A DNA stretch of 64,000 nt from Aphelidium insulamus (Eukaryota > Aphelidiomycota > Aphelidea > Aphelidiaceae): contig JAZDSV010000006.1 in assembly GCA_036784855.1 (NCBI GenBank), positions 35,001 through 99,000 of the forward strand, given 5' to 3'. How positions within the stretch are numbered: the stretch's first letter is position 1; every line of letters begins with the position of its first letter. Positions 34,188-45,215 of the stretch are shown one piece after another. A program made the translations under genes and the position numbers. The notes under the pieces are model-generated. The model did not search any database. It saw nothing but the letters and a program-made list of their open reading frames with translations, and was not told the DNA's origin.

Positions 34188-35697
34188 TCAACAGGCTTCA
34201 TCCATCATGGCGAGCAGGTCGAGGCCTGCATCGCCTTCTGGCTTGCTTGGTTCGTCAACTTTGCCTCTTGGTTGTCCCGAGGCATCTAGGCTGTAAGCAG
34301 TATATACTGTCAGCAGACAAACGCACTGATAAAGCCGCTGAATGAATCCATGGCAGCGTGAATATGTTGGAGTCGCCGCGTATTAGATACAATTTCCTCG
34401 CTGGCCAATGCACTTCCAGCTGATTTATGTTGCTGTTGGGCAGTCTGGTGTCTCTCATCGAGGGGTTGGTCAGTGTCATTATCCACCATCAAGTCACCCA
34501 TGTCAATGTCGTCGAATATACGTGTTTTGAATGTCGAACCAGAACTACTGTCGCCCACATTTAACGCGTGACGTAGCTTGGCTGCATCAGAAAGTTTTGC
34601 AGGCGGAGTGTCACGAACAGTGGATGGTGCCGAAGCTTGCGGGGGCGCCCTCTTGAAGGTGGATGGCGGAGTAATTGGATTGTTGAACAAATCGTGTCCA
34701 AGGTGAGTGCCATGGTATCCAGACGGCCACGGGCGCAACATGGCAATCTCGGGTGCCGGTTGAAACTTTTCTTCTCGCAAGACGTCTCCACCAGCCGCAT
34801 AGTATCTGTGAAGTAGTCGGCTAAGCGGAATGTGGATGTACATATAAGTGTATAATGAAGTCGATAAATACCTGAGTGTGCCGGGAATGGAGACGCCAGG
34901 AGCGCAGTGATGCTTATAACCGGCGCTCATGCACCCGTCGACTGAACTTTGCAACTGTGCTGCAATGAATATACCAACCTTGGCACACTTATCGTCCAGG
35001 TGCAGCAACAGTGCATGCATCAACTGCCTCAACTGAACGAAATTCATGGCGCCATAAATCTGTCATTTGGTCACAAATGGAGTATTGCATGTGACACACA
35101 GCAGCTGTGCCCACCTTGTCCACGGATTGTCGCAGAGACTCTACGCGCTCCAGCACGGGATCGGGCAGTGCAGTGGCATCAGCCACGCGACAGATGCGAC
35201 CAATGTTGTCCAAGTGGTTCGTGGTCACGGCCAGGATTTCCCCGGGATGTGCACAGTTGACCAGTTGCAACTTCACCGCCATGCACGCAATGTCCATCAG
35301 CTACGGAGGGAGACACTGTCAGCCACCTTGAAACCTTTAAATGTCCACATGTCTACGAGCCTTGTCAATGCCGCTCTCGTTGAGGCGTAGCGACGTCTGG
35401 TGGATGCAACGGTCCAGAATGCGTCGCGTGGATGCATGCGAGTACATTTGACCCGGCTGCTGAAGGAGCGATGCATACATGTCGCTGTCTAGTAGGCGCA
35501 GAGATACGTCTCGCAACACTGAAATGTGTCAGTATTGCAGGACAACCAGATGTAACTACCCCGGCAGCAGGGCATGACACACCTTGTCGACACCGCTCAT
35601 CTCCAAAGTTGTGCGTGGCAGTGAGGCGCTGTTTCAGGATGTAGACGATCTCCCCGCTGATATTCAGCAGGAATATCGGCATTGCCCAGGTGGCCAT
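34188..35697 (-). CDS. OSCP1: OSCP1 (organic solute carrier partner 1/NOR1)
   Basis: Conserved eukaryotic protein found mostly in ciliated organisms; its molecular role is unsettled. The N-terminus MATWAMPIFLLNISGEIVYI then LKQRLTATHNFGDERCRQ matches animal OSCP1 (FLNLGGEMLYILDQRL). Later exons give QMYSHASTRRILDRCIHQTS, LNESGIDKLMDIACMAVKLQ, LAVTTNHLDNIGRI and the DDKCAKVGIFI segment. The extreme C-terminus, GLDLLAMMDEAC, corresponds to the family GDDLLAMMDEL. Its final small exon (34188 to about 34289) lies beyond an apparent stop and is needed to reach that motif, supporting the splice. About six introns. The start at 35697 is the ATG immediately before the conserved block. Confidence 0.9.
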
Positions 35698-35921
35698 CTG
35701 TTAACAGTGTTGCGCAGATACACCGGTATATATGTATATATATATATATATATACGTATATATACGTATATATATACTTTGGAGCAGCTACTCGGACACT
35801 TCTTCACTTGTGCAACTTGCTACTTGATACATACATACTCCACTAAAACTTCTCACAGTCTTTCTGACATCGCCCTGCTGGGTAGCTGGAGATTCTACTT
35901 CGGCAGACACTGATTCGCATC

Positions 35922-38000
35922 ATGAATGCCGGGTGCGAGATGTGTGGGGGCGCTGCTACAGCTGGCCACAGTCGGCACCCGCCGCATGAGTACTCGCAGT
36001 GCCCGGTGAGGTGGTGTCCATCGCTGCTGGTGCAGTCGCTGCGCTCTGTATACGCCCAGCTGCTGCCAGAGAGCGTCGAGTCCATCACTGCCAACGAATC
36101 GCTCCGGCATCTCGCCCTACGCAAGACGCTGCTCGAATGCCTGCTGCGGCGACTGCGGGTCACACTGCTCTACGCAGGCGATCAGATATCGGCCACTCTA
36201 GATGGAGTGCCGGTGGAAACGGCTCACTATGACCGCGGCGACTTGGTACAGGCAGCCTTGCACCATACCGATACCGCCGCCACCACGCATATACAAGATA
36301 CATTCAGCGGCGGTGTTGGCTCCAGCAAGGATTACATGTCGGCGGCGTCGTTGACAGAGTTTTCGCACCAGAGCATTGCCCCATGCAAGGCGACGAGAAA
36401 TCGACGGCACACTACCACGGCAGCCGGTACTCAGAATCAGCCGCCGCAGAATGCACTCCTCATGCCGGCTACAGATGCAAATAGTATCACTCTGACGGAA
36501 TCTGTGACGGCGCGTCGTACAAAGCGGCCTCGTGGTGGCAACCAGGTTCGTTGATCATTGTAGATCCACCGTTGTCTGAAGCCGCAGACATCTGGCAGAC
36601 AAGTCAAGTCACGACCATCAGGCATATCGACCAGTCTGGGCTTGCAGGAGCTCTTCAATGAGGCGGCGGCGGAAGACTCGGAAGTCGAGTACCTGGACTT
36701 TCTCAACTCCATCAATGAAGGTACGTTTACGGTGCCGATTATCTCAGTAATTGAGTGGTTCAATGCAGACAAATTGGATGATATCGACGTCGATGACGAG
36801 CCATTCGTTGCCACTACGCCCGTGGTTGACTTTGAGGCTGCGGATGAACCGGCCGAAGAGTACATGAACGACCCTGATAGCACAGCATTGCGTAAGTAGT
36901 CAATTATGACTGCAACTTGAATCCATTTCATCACGTAATGTGTAGTGACTGAACTGCACGAACTGTTTGATAACGATTCAGCGCTTCAGGGCTTGCAAAT
37001 AATCCTTGACCCTGCAGCCAATATCAGTGATGAAGTACAATGCAGTAAGTGGCACTCAATGCCATTTTCATCGTGTTAACTTTGCCAGCATTTACGGACC
37101 ATGTTACTGGGTTGTTCAGTCCCGCTGCACGGTCACAACTAAGGAGACAACTTCTTGCAGTAAGTAGATCTTGCCGCATATGACATCAACTGATTATCGG
37201 CAAGAACTTTCAAATCGTGGCACAGAGTTACATCGTTAGCCGTGAACTCGAGGGCGAAACGTCTGAAACGACTCGCCGTTGGCGTTTACAGCTTGTAAGT
37301 GATTAACTTGGTTGTCGAACCTGTATTAATGTGTTAAAAGGATAAGCTAGCCAAAATGTATTCCCCGGCCAGTCCTCAGTTCGCGAACCTGACCATACCA
37401 GCGATACAAAAACTGGACGGAATGCTTGCGGCGGTTGGCGCCAGTCCTCGTGACGCAACGTTTCGCCGCCTCATGTCGCAGCCCCGCACGCGAAAGCATG
37501 TAATTGCATGGCCGAAATCTATGGAAGCGGCCGCCGAGATCATGACTGATGACTTTGTACCCGCATTATTACCCACCATATGTCACTCGCTGAAGACTTG
37601 GCACTGGACAGCTCCAATGGAGGCACTGCTGCTACTCGGACTCAACTGTTTTGGCATGGATGGGTGGGAGCTGATTTGTCACTTTCTTCTCCCCTCGAGA
37701 ACACCGGTCCAATTGCAAAACAGATTCAAGAACCGCACGGCCAAAGCTGCTCCGGATAATCCGCTAAAGGTTGGCCAACTACTGAATCTTGCCAATTTGA
37801 TCTCACATTCATGTGCCACGCAGTCTCTGGACGTTGAAATGAGAACTGAAGTGTCGCGGGACGAGGATATAGTGCTGCTGCGAGGGCTCGAAATGTTCAA
37901 TCAAGATCTGTACCGCATCAGTAGCCGACTGCTGCCAAATCGATCTCCATGCACGTTGAGAAGGGCTTTAACGCGGCTTCTGAGTATCCCGCCAGCATAA
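35922..38000 (+). CDS. GON4L: GON4L-like SANT/Myb-domain protein
   Basis: Probable chromatin-associated transcription regulator. It begins MNAGCEMCGGAATAGHSRHP at the first ATG, then shows a long variable region. After several introns there is the acidic block EDSEVEYLDFLNSINEG, which resembles the GON4L EY..FL..L segment. The last exon (about 37343-38000) encodes QPRTRKHVIAWPKSMEAAAE and then a Myb/SANT-like helix set, WHWTAPMEALLLLGLNCFGM, DGWELICHFLLPSRTPVQLQ and NRFKNRTAKAAPDNPLK, as in the GON4L C-terminal SANT. A second SANT-like unit follows (RDEDIVLLRGLEMFNQDLYR). Six introns are read by eye, several with GTAAGT donors. Orthology to animal GON4L/YARP is plausible, not proven; other SANT proteins are possible. 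Confidence 0.62.
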
Positions 38001-38202
38001 TTTGCATCTTGTACATATTAGACGTTTGTTTCGCTTCATACATACAGATGTAAATATGTTTTTGTCTAAATTTGTTTTGTAAATTTCTGTTGTGTTTCGC
38101 CACGCGACGCGAAATGTGTACGCGTCAGTGCGTGTGAGATTATTGCTCACTCATCGGACTGCCGCTGACTGCGCATTGCACAAGCCACCCCACATTCTGT
38201 AA

Positions 38203-39114
38203 ATGCCGTATACAAGGCGGATGGCGTTGCGGCAACTGGCGGCAACCATTATCGGCATTGTAGCGGTGGGCGTATTGGCCGCGCAGGCCAACTGGCAACA
38301 TGCAATGCTGGCCCGCAGTGTCCGGCCAGCTGTTCGGAATTCATTCACGCAATGCGCCCATTTCCAGTGCGCATACCGCGGCATCAACGGCTCGCTGTCG
38401 CACAGCCATCCCGGCGCAATGTTTAGTCGGGGCGGCATCACTCCGCCGCCACTGTTGTCACTACCGGCGTGCAGCGATGTACTGTTCGAATCGCTGAGAC
38501 GACTTGATAGAGCTCTGCGACAACTGGGTATCGAATACTTTCTGATGTTTGGATCGCTGCTGGGTGCTGTGCAGTCCGGTGATATATTTGGCTGGACCAC
38601 TGATATTGATTTGGCCGTGGATGGCAATGGGTTCGACAGACTTCTCCACGATGTGGCAGTGGGAAGGCAGCTGGCTACTGCCGGTTTGACCGCATTCCGC
38701 GGCGGAGATCGTCTAGTGCGCGTGTGTCTCAACCCAGAGTGGAACGATAGTGACGATGGCACTGGCATGGTGGACATGAGGCAAAACACCTTTCGGCGAC
38801 AGGCGGCGTTTCTCGCCGCGCACCCCTACATTGACATTTACTTGGCATTCAACGCGGAAGTGTCGCCACCAGCGGGAGATACCACAAGCTACCCGAGCAT
38901 TCACGACGCCACCACTGTTAAAATTAATCCTAGCGAGTGCATATTTCGCGCAGACGACATTTTTCCGCTGCGGCGTTGTGTGGTTCGCGACCAGTTGTTT
39001 CCATGTCCGCACCGCGCTGATCGCATACTGTCACTGCACTACGGGCCGCGGTACATGGTGCCCGGCCAGGAATTCACCCAAGCCGAGCTGGACTCGTTTG
39101 GATGTACTTCATAA
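38203..39114 (+). CDS. LicD/fukutin-type nucleotidyltransferase-fold protein, membrane anchored
   Basis: Single-exon gene of 303 residues. MPYTRRMALRQLAATIIGIV begins a type II signal anchor (residues 6-27), so the catalytic domain would face the Golgi or ER lumen. The LicD signature is EYFLMFGSLLGAVQSGDIFG followed by WTTDIDLAV, with DxD-type metal ligands. Later conserved parts are PYIDIYLAFN and DDIFPLRRCVVRDQLFPCPH, the usual end of LicD domains in eukaryotic phosphoryl-ligand transferases. Family members attach phosphocholine or ribitol-phosphate to glycans, but the donor and acceptor here are unknown. No intron is needed. The start is the first ATG. Confidence 0.85.
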   Translation: MPYTRRMALRQLAATIIGIVAVGVLAAQANWQHAMLARSVRPAVRNSFTQCAHFQCAYRGINGSLSHSHPGAMFSRGGITPPPLLSLPACSDVLFESLRRLDRALRQLGIEYFLMFGSLLGAVQSGDIFGWTTDIDLAVDGNGFDRLLHDVAVGRQLATAGLTAFRGGDRLVRVCLNPEWNDSDDGTGMVDMRQNTFRRQAAFLAAHPYIDIYLAFNAEVSPPAGDTTSYPSIHDATTVKINPSECIFRADDIFPLRRCVVRDQLFPCPHRADRILSLHYGPRYMVPGQEFTQAELDSFGCTS

Positions 39115-39470
39115 TCACCTGCCAAGTACAACATTTAATGAAGGCAATCATTTCATGAATGCTTCACTCATTTTAGTTTCAGTGTATTTAGTGCACAGTG
39201 TTATCTAGGTAGCTAGTGATGAAAGAAGCAAGCGGAAGGAAGAAGTGTGGGGAAAAGCAAGTGAGAATAGAAGAAAGGATGAAAAAGAAGTAGGTGAGGA
39301 TAAAAAGGAGCGGAAAAAAGAAAAATTTCCACGTCGAAACAGCTGGAAGCCGCGCCGTGATGGAAAAAAGAACGAAAGGAATAGAGAAGGAGCGGAAAGA
39401 AGAAAAATTTCCACATCGAAACAGCTGGAACCCGCGCCGTGAATCACATTTCACTTCTCACGGTCGTGCA
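39115..39470. other. spacer with purine-rich duplicated sequence
   Basis: Upstream flank of the aromatic amino acid hydroxylase gene. A strongly purine-biased + strand (39215-39420) includes a 57-base direct duplication, annotated separately. No gene is seen. Confidence 0.6.
39305..39443. repeat. 57-bp direct repeat, two copies 82 bp apart
   Basis: Copies at 39305-39361 and 39387-39443 share GAAAAATTTCCAC, TCGAAACAGCTGGAA and CCGCGCCGTGA, differing at only a few bases. The second copy ends 27 bases before the hydroxylase start codon. Confidence 0.9.
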
Positions 39471-41046
39471 ATGTACGGCGCGCCGAAATCGACTGGCGGC
39501 GGCGCCTTTACGCCACGGACCACGCTGCTCTTCTCCATCACGGACCATGTGGGTGCGCTGGACGAGGCTCTGCAGGTGACTTGGCATTGCGATTCAGAGG
39601 TGCCTGCCAACTCATTCAAACGCACTCTGTCCAGGTCATCAAAGAGCACGGCATCAACTTGTCGCGCATCGAGTCTCTCCCATCCAAGACGGCCGACTGG
39701 GACTACGACTTTTTCGTGGACCTACTCACGGACGACTCGGCTCAGTCGGATCGCATTTGCGCTGCACTCAAACCCATCGTGAAGAACGTAAAGGTGGTTG
39801 GCACTGGGACTGCGCTGCAACACGGTGCGTGTCTCTCGCACAGTGTGCTCACGCCGTGTATTAATGCTGTTGCTACAGCCACTCCGTGGTTCCCGCGCAA
39901 AAAGAGTGACCTGGACACCTTTGCCGAAAAGGTGCTTGAATATGGCGCCGAGCTGGACGCTAACCATCCCGGCAAGAATTGATGTCATAAATATCGTGAA
40001 GCATAGTAAAGAGCTAACGATTATATGCATGCAGGCTTCAAGGACCCAGAGTATCGTGCGCGCCGGGCAGAAATTACTGCAATAGCACGCACGCACAAGA
40101 ATGGTCAGCCTATTCCGCGCATCGAATACACTGCGCAAGAAATCGAAACATGGAGCACGGTCTTTTCCGTGGTGACCAAATTATATGCTACGCACGCCTG
40201 TCGGCAACACCAGTATGTGCTGCCGCTATTGGTGCAGAATTGTGGCTACTCTTCCACCAGCATTCCGCAGCTGGAAGCTGTATCGCAGTTTCTCAAAGGT
40301 ATTACTTGTTGTGCGTTATGTTCATACCAATTATTAAATATTTTAGACTGCACGGGGTTCACGCTGCGCCCGGTGATGGGACTGTTGAGCTCGAGAGACT
40401 TTTTGAACGGACTGGCGTTCCGCGTATTTCACTCCACGCAGTACATCCGCCACCACTCCAAGCCCATGTACACACCGGAGCCGGATGTGTGCCACGAACT
40501 GTTGGGACACGTGCCGCTGTTTGCCGACCCCGACTTCGCCGAATTCTCGCAGGAGATTGGGCTGGCGTCGCTGGGTGCCACCGACGAGGACATTGTGAAA
40601 CTGGCCACCATATACTGGTTCACTGTGGAGTTTGGGCTGTGTAAGGAGGGCGACTCCGTGAAGGCTTATGGTGCTGGGCTGCTCTCGTCATTTGGCGAGT
40701 TGGAGTATTGCCTCTCCGACAAGCCGCAGCGTGTCCCGTTTGACCCGCACAAGGCATCAGTCACACCTTACCCCATCACCGAGTACCAGCCACTCTACTT
40801 TGTTGCTGACAGCTTCAAGAGTGCCACGGAGAAAGTTCGGCAAGTATTAGCAGTTGTTTGTTGCCGATACCTTAACCTACTTGCAGCGAATACGCGGCCA
40901 ATATGAACAGGCCTTTCAGCGTACGGTATAACCCGTACACAGAGACCATTGAAGTGCTGGACACCAAAGAGAAGCTGGTGCGCTACGCATCCACTATCAA
41001 GGCCGAGATGCAGACGCTGGTGGACGCTATATCCAAACTTTCATAG
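39471..41046 (+). CDS. PAH: Aromatic amino acid hydroxylase, phenylalanine hydroxylase type
   Basis: Tetrahydrobiopterin- and iron-dependent hydroxylase converting phenylalanine to tyrosine. An ACT regulatory domain ([19 protein letters not shown] then [18 protein letters not shown]) precedes [20 protein letters not shown] and [16 protein letters not shown]. The catalytic domain holds the two iron-binding histidines in [11 protein letters not shown] and the glutamate in [20 protein letters not shown], then [15 protein letters not shown]. The C-terminus [20 protein letters not shown] is the short helix used for tetramerisation. Five introns are placed; two use GC donors (39972-40034, GCAAGA; 40840-40886, GCAAGT). 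PAH rather than TH or TPH is favoured by the FKDPEYR and PQLEAVSQF sequences, but in non-animals a single enzyme often covers the family. Confidence 0.94.
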
Positions 41047-41197
41047 CTACACATACAACAGTGTACGCCCGCTGTTAATGAACTGACATCATTGACTGAA
41101 TTATTGTGAATGACTTATATTATGTACAAATACTGCGCGTATCTATATCATCGTATCGTTGTTGCTGTCGTATGTAGTGTGCATGCATGCAGGGAAG

Positions 41198-42667
41198 TTA
41201 CAAGGTGTTGGCGGCAGAGCGGCGGCGCTTAGCGGGCTGCTCGTCGGGAAAGAGCGACGCGTACTCGCGCAGATCCAACATGGACTTGGACGGCCGCAGG
41301 TGGGGCGAGGTGCGGCTGTACGGCTGGATGCCCAGTGTGGCAGTCGAATCTGCCGACATTATCGGGATCCACGACGATCCATCCTCGTCGGTCGCCGTCG
41401 CCGGTGACAACACCACGGACAAGTCAGTGTCACACGTGAACAATGGCTCGAATGGCTGCTGCTCCGAGTCGCTATCCCATGCGCCGGCACTGTGCTTACC
41501 CGCGTCATTGATGAGTTTGAAGAACTCCGCACTGAGCCTGCCCGAGTCGTCGATAAGCGAGGCCATTTTCGACGGGCTGCCGGTGCGACGCGCTTGCTTG
41601 TGGGGATGTTGTTGCTGCAGATTGAAGCGCGGCTGCTCCTGCTCCTGCAGGTGATAGTGGTGCTGCGAGTGCACGGATTCGTACGATTGTTCCGACGACG
41701 TCATGCCGAAATCTGTGCTGCGGCGTCCCGGCGCAGATGGCTCCGTGGCGCTCAACAGCCGCATGTCCTCCAACGCGTTTACATTGAAATGTAGCTGCTG
41801 GGTGGTCTGCACCGACAATGGCGGTGGCGGCAGACGCTGGCGAGGCAGCGCGTCATTGGGCGAGAGCAATACCCCAGCGCTGTTCAGATTGGGCATGCTG
41901 TAGTGGTGCTGCTGCTGTTGGGCATACGAAATGTCCAGCTCATAAGGAACCTGGTTCATAAGCGGCATACTACGCGCGGCTGCGAATTCCGGCGTCAATG
42001 GCTCATCGGCGAACGCGCGGTGCAGACGCATTGGCTGCGGTGCTTCTGGGTGCTGCGACAGCATCATGCTGGCAACGCTTCCCGGCGAGGGTGCTGGTGC
42101 TATACTCTGCTTGCGGTCGTTGGACGCGATTCCGCCCAGGAACGGCACCGCCGGATTCATCTGGTGCCACGCGGCGCTGTTGCCGTGCCGGTTTGCAGCA
42201 TTCATTTTGGCCAGCGCCTGTTGCGTGTCCTGCTTGGCGCGCTTCAGTTTGGCGCGTCTGTTCTGGAACCAGATCTGCAGGGCGCGGCTGGGGAGGCCCA
42301 TTTCAGCGGCCAGCTGCGCGCGGAACTGGTTGGTTGGCTTCGGGTTCTCTTGGAATATCTCCACCAGAATGCGCGTCTCGTCAATGGTCAGTCGGCGTCG
42401 GCGCCCATTGGCATCGCACATCTTGCCCGATGTCTGTTCATCAATCGCCGCCGCACCGCTGTCGCCAGCATGGCACTTTTCGCCGTTGCCGTCGTCGGAG
42501 CCGCCCGATGACACATCACCCCAGCTGCCGGTTGTTTCCGCGACAGTAGCTGCAGCCACGCTCCCAGTCCGTTGATCTGCTGCGTCGATGGCCGCTGGTG
42601 GCGCGGCTTGCACAGCGGTATTTGCTGCCCCCGCGGCCAAACTCAGCAGCGTCTGGACGTGTTCCAT
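41198..42667 (-). CDS. Homeodomain transcription factor, intronless
   Basis: 489 residues in one exon. The homeodomain (about residues 88-147) reads RRRRLTIDETRILVEIFQEN, PKPTNQFRAQLAAEMGLPSR and ALQIWFQNRRAKLKRAK, with WFQNRR of recognition helix 3 intact and no three-residue TALE insertion. ENPKP in helix 1-2 and LPSRALQIWFQNRRAK resemble fungal homeobox factors more than animal classes. The N-terminus is Ala/Ser/Gly-rich with an acidic patch. The C-terminal two-thirds is low complexity, with Gln/His runs (YAQQQQHHYSMPN, HSQHHYHLQEQEQ) and the basic end PAKRRRSAANTL, which could be a nuclear localisation signal. Converges with PAH, 151 bases between stops. DNA target unknown. Confidence 0.9.
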   Translation of the reverse strand: MEHVQTLLSLAAGAANTAVQAAPPAAIDAADQRTGSVAAATVAETTGSWGDVSSGGSDDGNGEKCHAGDSGAAAIDEQTSGKMCDANGRRRRLTIDETRILVEIFQENPKPTNQFRAQLAAEMGLPSRALQIWFQNRRAKLKRAKQDTQQALAKMNAANRHGNSAAWHQMNPAVPFLGGIASNDRKQSIAPAPSPGSVASMMLSQHPEAPQPMRLHRAFADEPLTPEFAAARSMPLMNQVPYELDISYAQQQQHHYSMPNLNSAGVLLSPNDALPRQRLPPPPLSVQTTQQLHFNVNALEDMRLLSATEPSAPGRRSTDFGMTSSEQSYESVHSQHHYHLQEQEQPRFNLQQQHPHKQARRTGSPSKMASLIDDSGRLSAEFFKLINDAGKHSAGAWDSDSEQQPFEPLFTCDTDLSVVLSPATATDEDGSSWIPIMSADSTATLGIQPYSRTSPHLRPSKSMLDLREYASLFPDEQPAKRRRSAANTL

Positions 42668-43102
42668 GGCGGCAATAGTTCAACAACAAGAGAGGATGAG
42701 ATGCGGCTGCCTCCAGCAATATAACGCGCACTTATTGGCGGCAACAATTACGGAATATGCGGCAACAGATAGGCTCCCGCGAACTGGCCAATCCCGTCCG
42801 TGTGTAACAGAAGGGCGGCGCGCTGGTCTCGTTTCAGCTACACAAGGTCGGTACCTGTCATATTGCACCATACATATCTAAAGCTTCTATAACTATACGA
42901 AACGGTATATAGAATGGGGACACTCTGGAGAAATATCACCGTAGCATTGGTTGTCATGCTTCTATAAATAAATGAGCTGCTTTGTCCAACTGTGTCGCGC
43001 TTTCTCGTAGTTACCAAGGTCATTGACACGAGCGCGCGCACACACCGATACGCCGTACACCGATACACACCCACAGCACTAATTACCATCCCATCTTAAC
43101 AG
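42668..43102. promoter_or_regulatory. divergent spacer, homeobox gene / ODAD3
   Basis: 435 bases without a convincing gene between the two start codons. CTTAACAG directly precedes the ODAD3 start and looks like a splice acceptor, so a 5' untranslated exon may lie inside this spacer. Confidence 0.4.
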
Positions 43103-45121
43103 ATGAGAAAGTTCGACCAGGCGACGCTGGTGGAGGAGGAGCTGCACGACCTGAAACTGCGCTATGAGCTGCTCGGTGAGTGCGCGCGCCACACCGACAA
43201 GTGTACAAAGACTAACCCGGTGCAGAGGGCGACCGCAAAGCCTTCTACGAGACCAGCCAGTGGAGCATTAAGCAGAACAAGGAGGAGATTGTGCGCCTGC
43301 GCGCCCAAAATAAGCAGCTGGCCGAGGATTTGGCGCTGTTGAAAAAGGTGTGTTTCAGCAACTGGTGTCTGTGCGTGTGTGTGTTTCACGTCTGTCAGTC
43401 TGTCAGTGTGTATAATCAATTTTCATTCATTACTTGATTGAATATGCACTAATGATGTCATAGAATGTAGGAAATCGCGGTCCAAATGATACGTCAACAT
43501 ATTAACCACTCTCCACCGTAGTTGGGAGTAAGCATCAATTCGCAGGTGTCGGTGAACCTGGTGGACCGTATTGCGCAAAAGAACCACGACCTGCACAAGC
43601 GCTACGATGAGCTAGTGGCCACGCTAAAGCAACGCGAGTCTGTAGTCAGGCGTCTGGAGGAGCAAATGTCACTCCTTTCGCAAGAGGAGGGCCACGTCAA
43701 CGCCGCCGACAAGGATTCTGATGAGATGAAGGCATGCACTACATTTGTTATGGCAAGGTGATCTTACACGTTTGCATCTTGCAGGAAATAGAATCTTTGG
43801 AGAACAAGGTCGACAAGTCCGTGATCAAGTTTGGCGAGGCAATCACGCTAAAGAAGACTTATGATCAAATCATCAAGCTGCTGCAAGATGAGCATATCCG
43901 CTTCGACCTGCAACTGCAGTCCCTTGGCAAAACTCTCAAACAGAAGCGACAAGACGCGGCCGAGTTGGAGGTGATGGTCAAGGAAGCGGAAAAGGCACGA
44001 GACACTGCACGTTCCGAGTACCAGAGCATGGAGACGCGCGTTACCGAGGAGCGCCGGGAGCGGGAGAATGAAATTGGGCGTCTGAAGGACCTGATCAGAC
44101 AAAAGCGCCAAGTGGACGACAAGCTGGACCGCAAGGTGTGTATCTGACATCGCCATTTAGTAAGACTGTATGACATTGTGTGACAGGCCAAGATATCCGA
44201 CGACGTTCAACCCCGTTTCAATGAGACCAAGGGTGATGCCGTCACCATCGAGAAGGAGAAACAGTACGCCAAGTACGTCGAGTCGCTCAAGGTGCTCAAA
44301 GAGGCGACCGGTATCTCGACCATGGACGAGGTGGTGGTCAAGTTCCAGGCGCAGAACGACACTCATCAGCGTCTGCTGGCCCTGAAGGCCAACTATGATG
44401 CAAAGCACGCCGAACTGAAGGTCAAGGCAGACAATCTGACCAAGGCACTGGCCGATGCTCAGCAGGCACGCGATGAAAAGCGTCAGCATGCCGTACGTCT
44501 CAGTGTGGAACTGGAGACGCACACGGCGTCTGCACGAACTCGCCTCCAGGAGGTCAAGGGTCGCAGTGCAAAGAGTGCACAGTTGCTGGCCGAAATGAAG
44601 ACTGGCATTCAGCATCTGCTGGATCGACTGGAAGGCGTGCGTCTGGTGAGTTGTCAACGTCCCTACTCTGTGCTGTCTGGCTTACATATGCATTGTAGCC
44701 GGACGCATACGAGACTGGCGCGAGACAGGGCGCCGATGCTCCGCTTGAACAGTCGCTGGCGCTATGCAAGCGTAAGCTGATCCAAGTGCAGTCCACCGTG
44801 CGCAACAGGGAGGAGACCGAGGGAGAGCTGCCACTGCCGGCCACAGCCCTCACACAAGCAGTGTTGCCGCGACACAATGTCCGTGTGCCCCTAGGCAGTG
44901 CTAGCGCCGATGTAGACTCGGACACGGAGGGTAGGCTCTATGTGCGTACATAAAATGGCTCATTTCTATACTGTGCTGCAGCCGACAATGACGACGACGA
45001 CGTGCCCAGCCGGGACACTATCAAAAAGTACACGGCACAGGTGCTGGCCGCGCGCTCAAAGGCCAAGAAGCCGGGGAAGAAACGCAGCGCCAAGGGTCAC
45101 CGAGAGCACGATGAGGCATAG
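43103..45121 (+). CDS. ODAD3: Outer dynein arm docking complex subunit 3 (CCDC151)
   Basis: Coiled-coil protein that docks outer dynein arms on ciliary doublet microtubules. The diagnostic N-terminal block spans exons 1-2: LVEEELHDLKLRYELLEGDR then KAFYETSQWSIKQNKEEIVR, which matches CCDC151 (LLEGDRKAF.ESSQW.I..N). Long heptad-rich coiled coil follows through DKSVIKFGEAITLKKTYDQI, KRQDAAELEVMVKEAEKARD and the region with ATGISTMDEVVVKFQAQNDT, again typical of the family. The tail is acidic then lysine-rich. About seven introns; one (43732-43784) appears to have a GC donor (GCATGC), since the nearby GT would leave only 27 nt. The start at 43103 follows a good acceptor, so an upstream exon is possible. 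Converges with eIF3m. Confidence 0.9.
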
Positions 45122-45177
45122 TTACACCTGCAACAGAATGAAAGATGATATTATAATATGATAATGTCGTTTTATAT

Positions 45178-45202
45178 TGACACACACACACACACACACA
45201 CA
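45178..45202. repeat. (CA)n microsatellite
   Basis: About eleven CA units in the 94-base spacer between the ODAD3 and eIF3m stop codons. Confidence 0.9.
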
Positions 45203-45215
45203 GTGATCACTGCTA

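Noticed and set aside
41903-42575. Long open frames antisense to the homeobox gene
   Set aside because: They mirror the GC-rich codon pattern of the real gene, have no motif, and lie opposite the conserved homeodomain.
43758-43784. GT-AG intron of 27 nt in ODAD3
   Set aside because: Too short. A GC donor at 43732 gives a 53-nt intron and a clean coiled-coil join.
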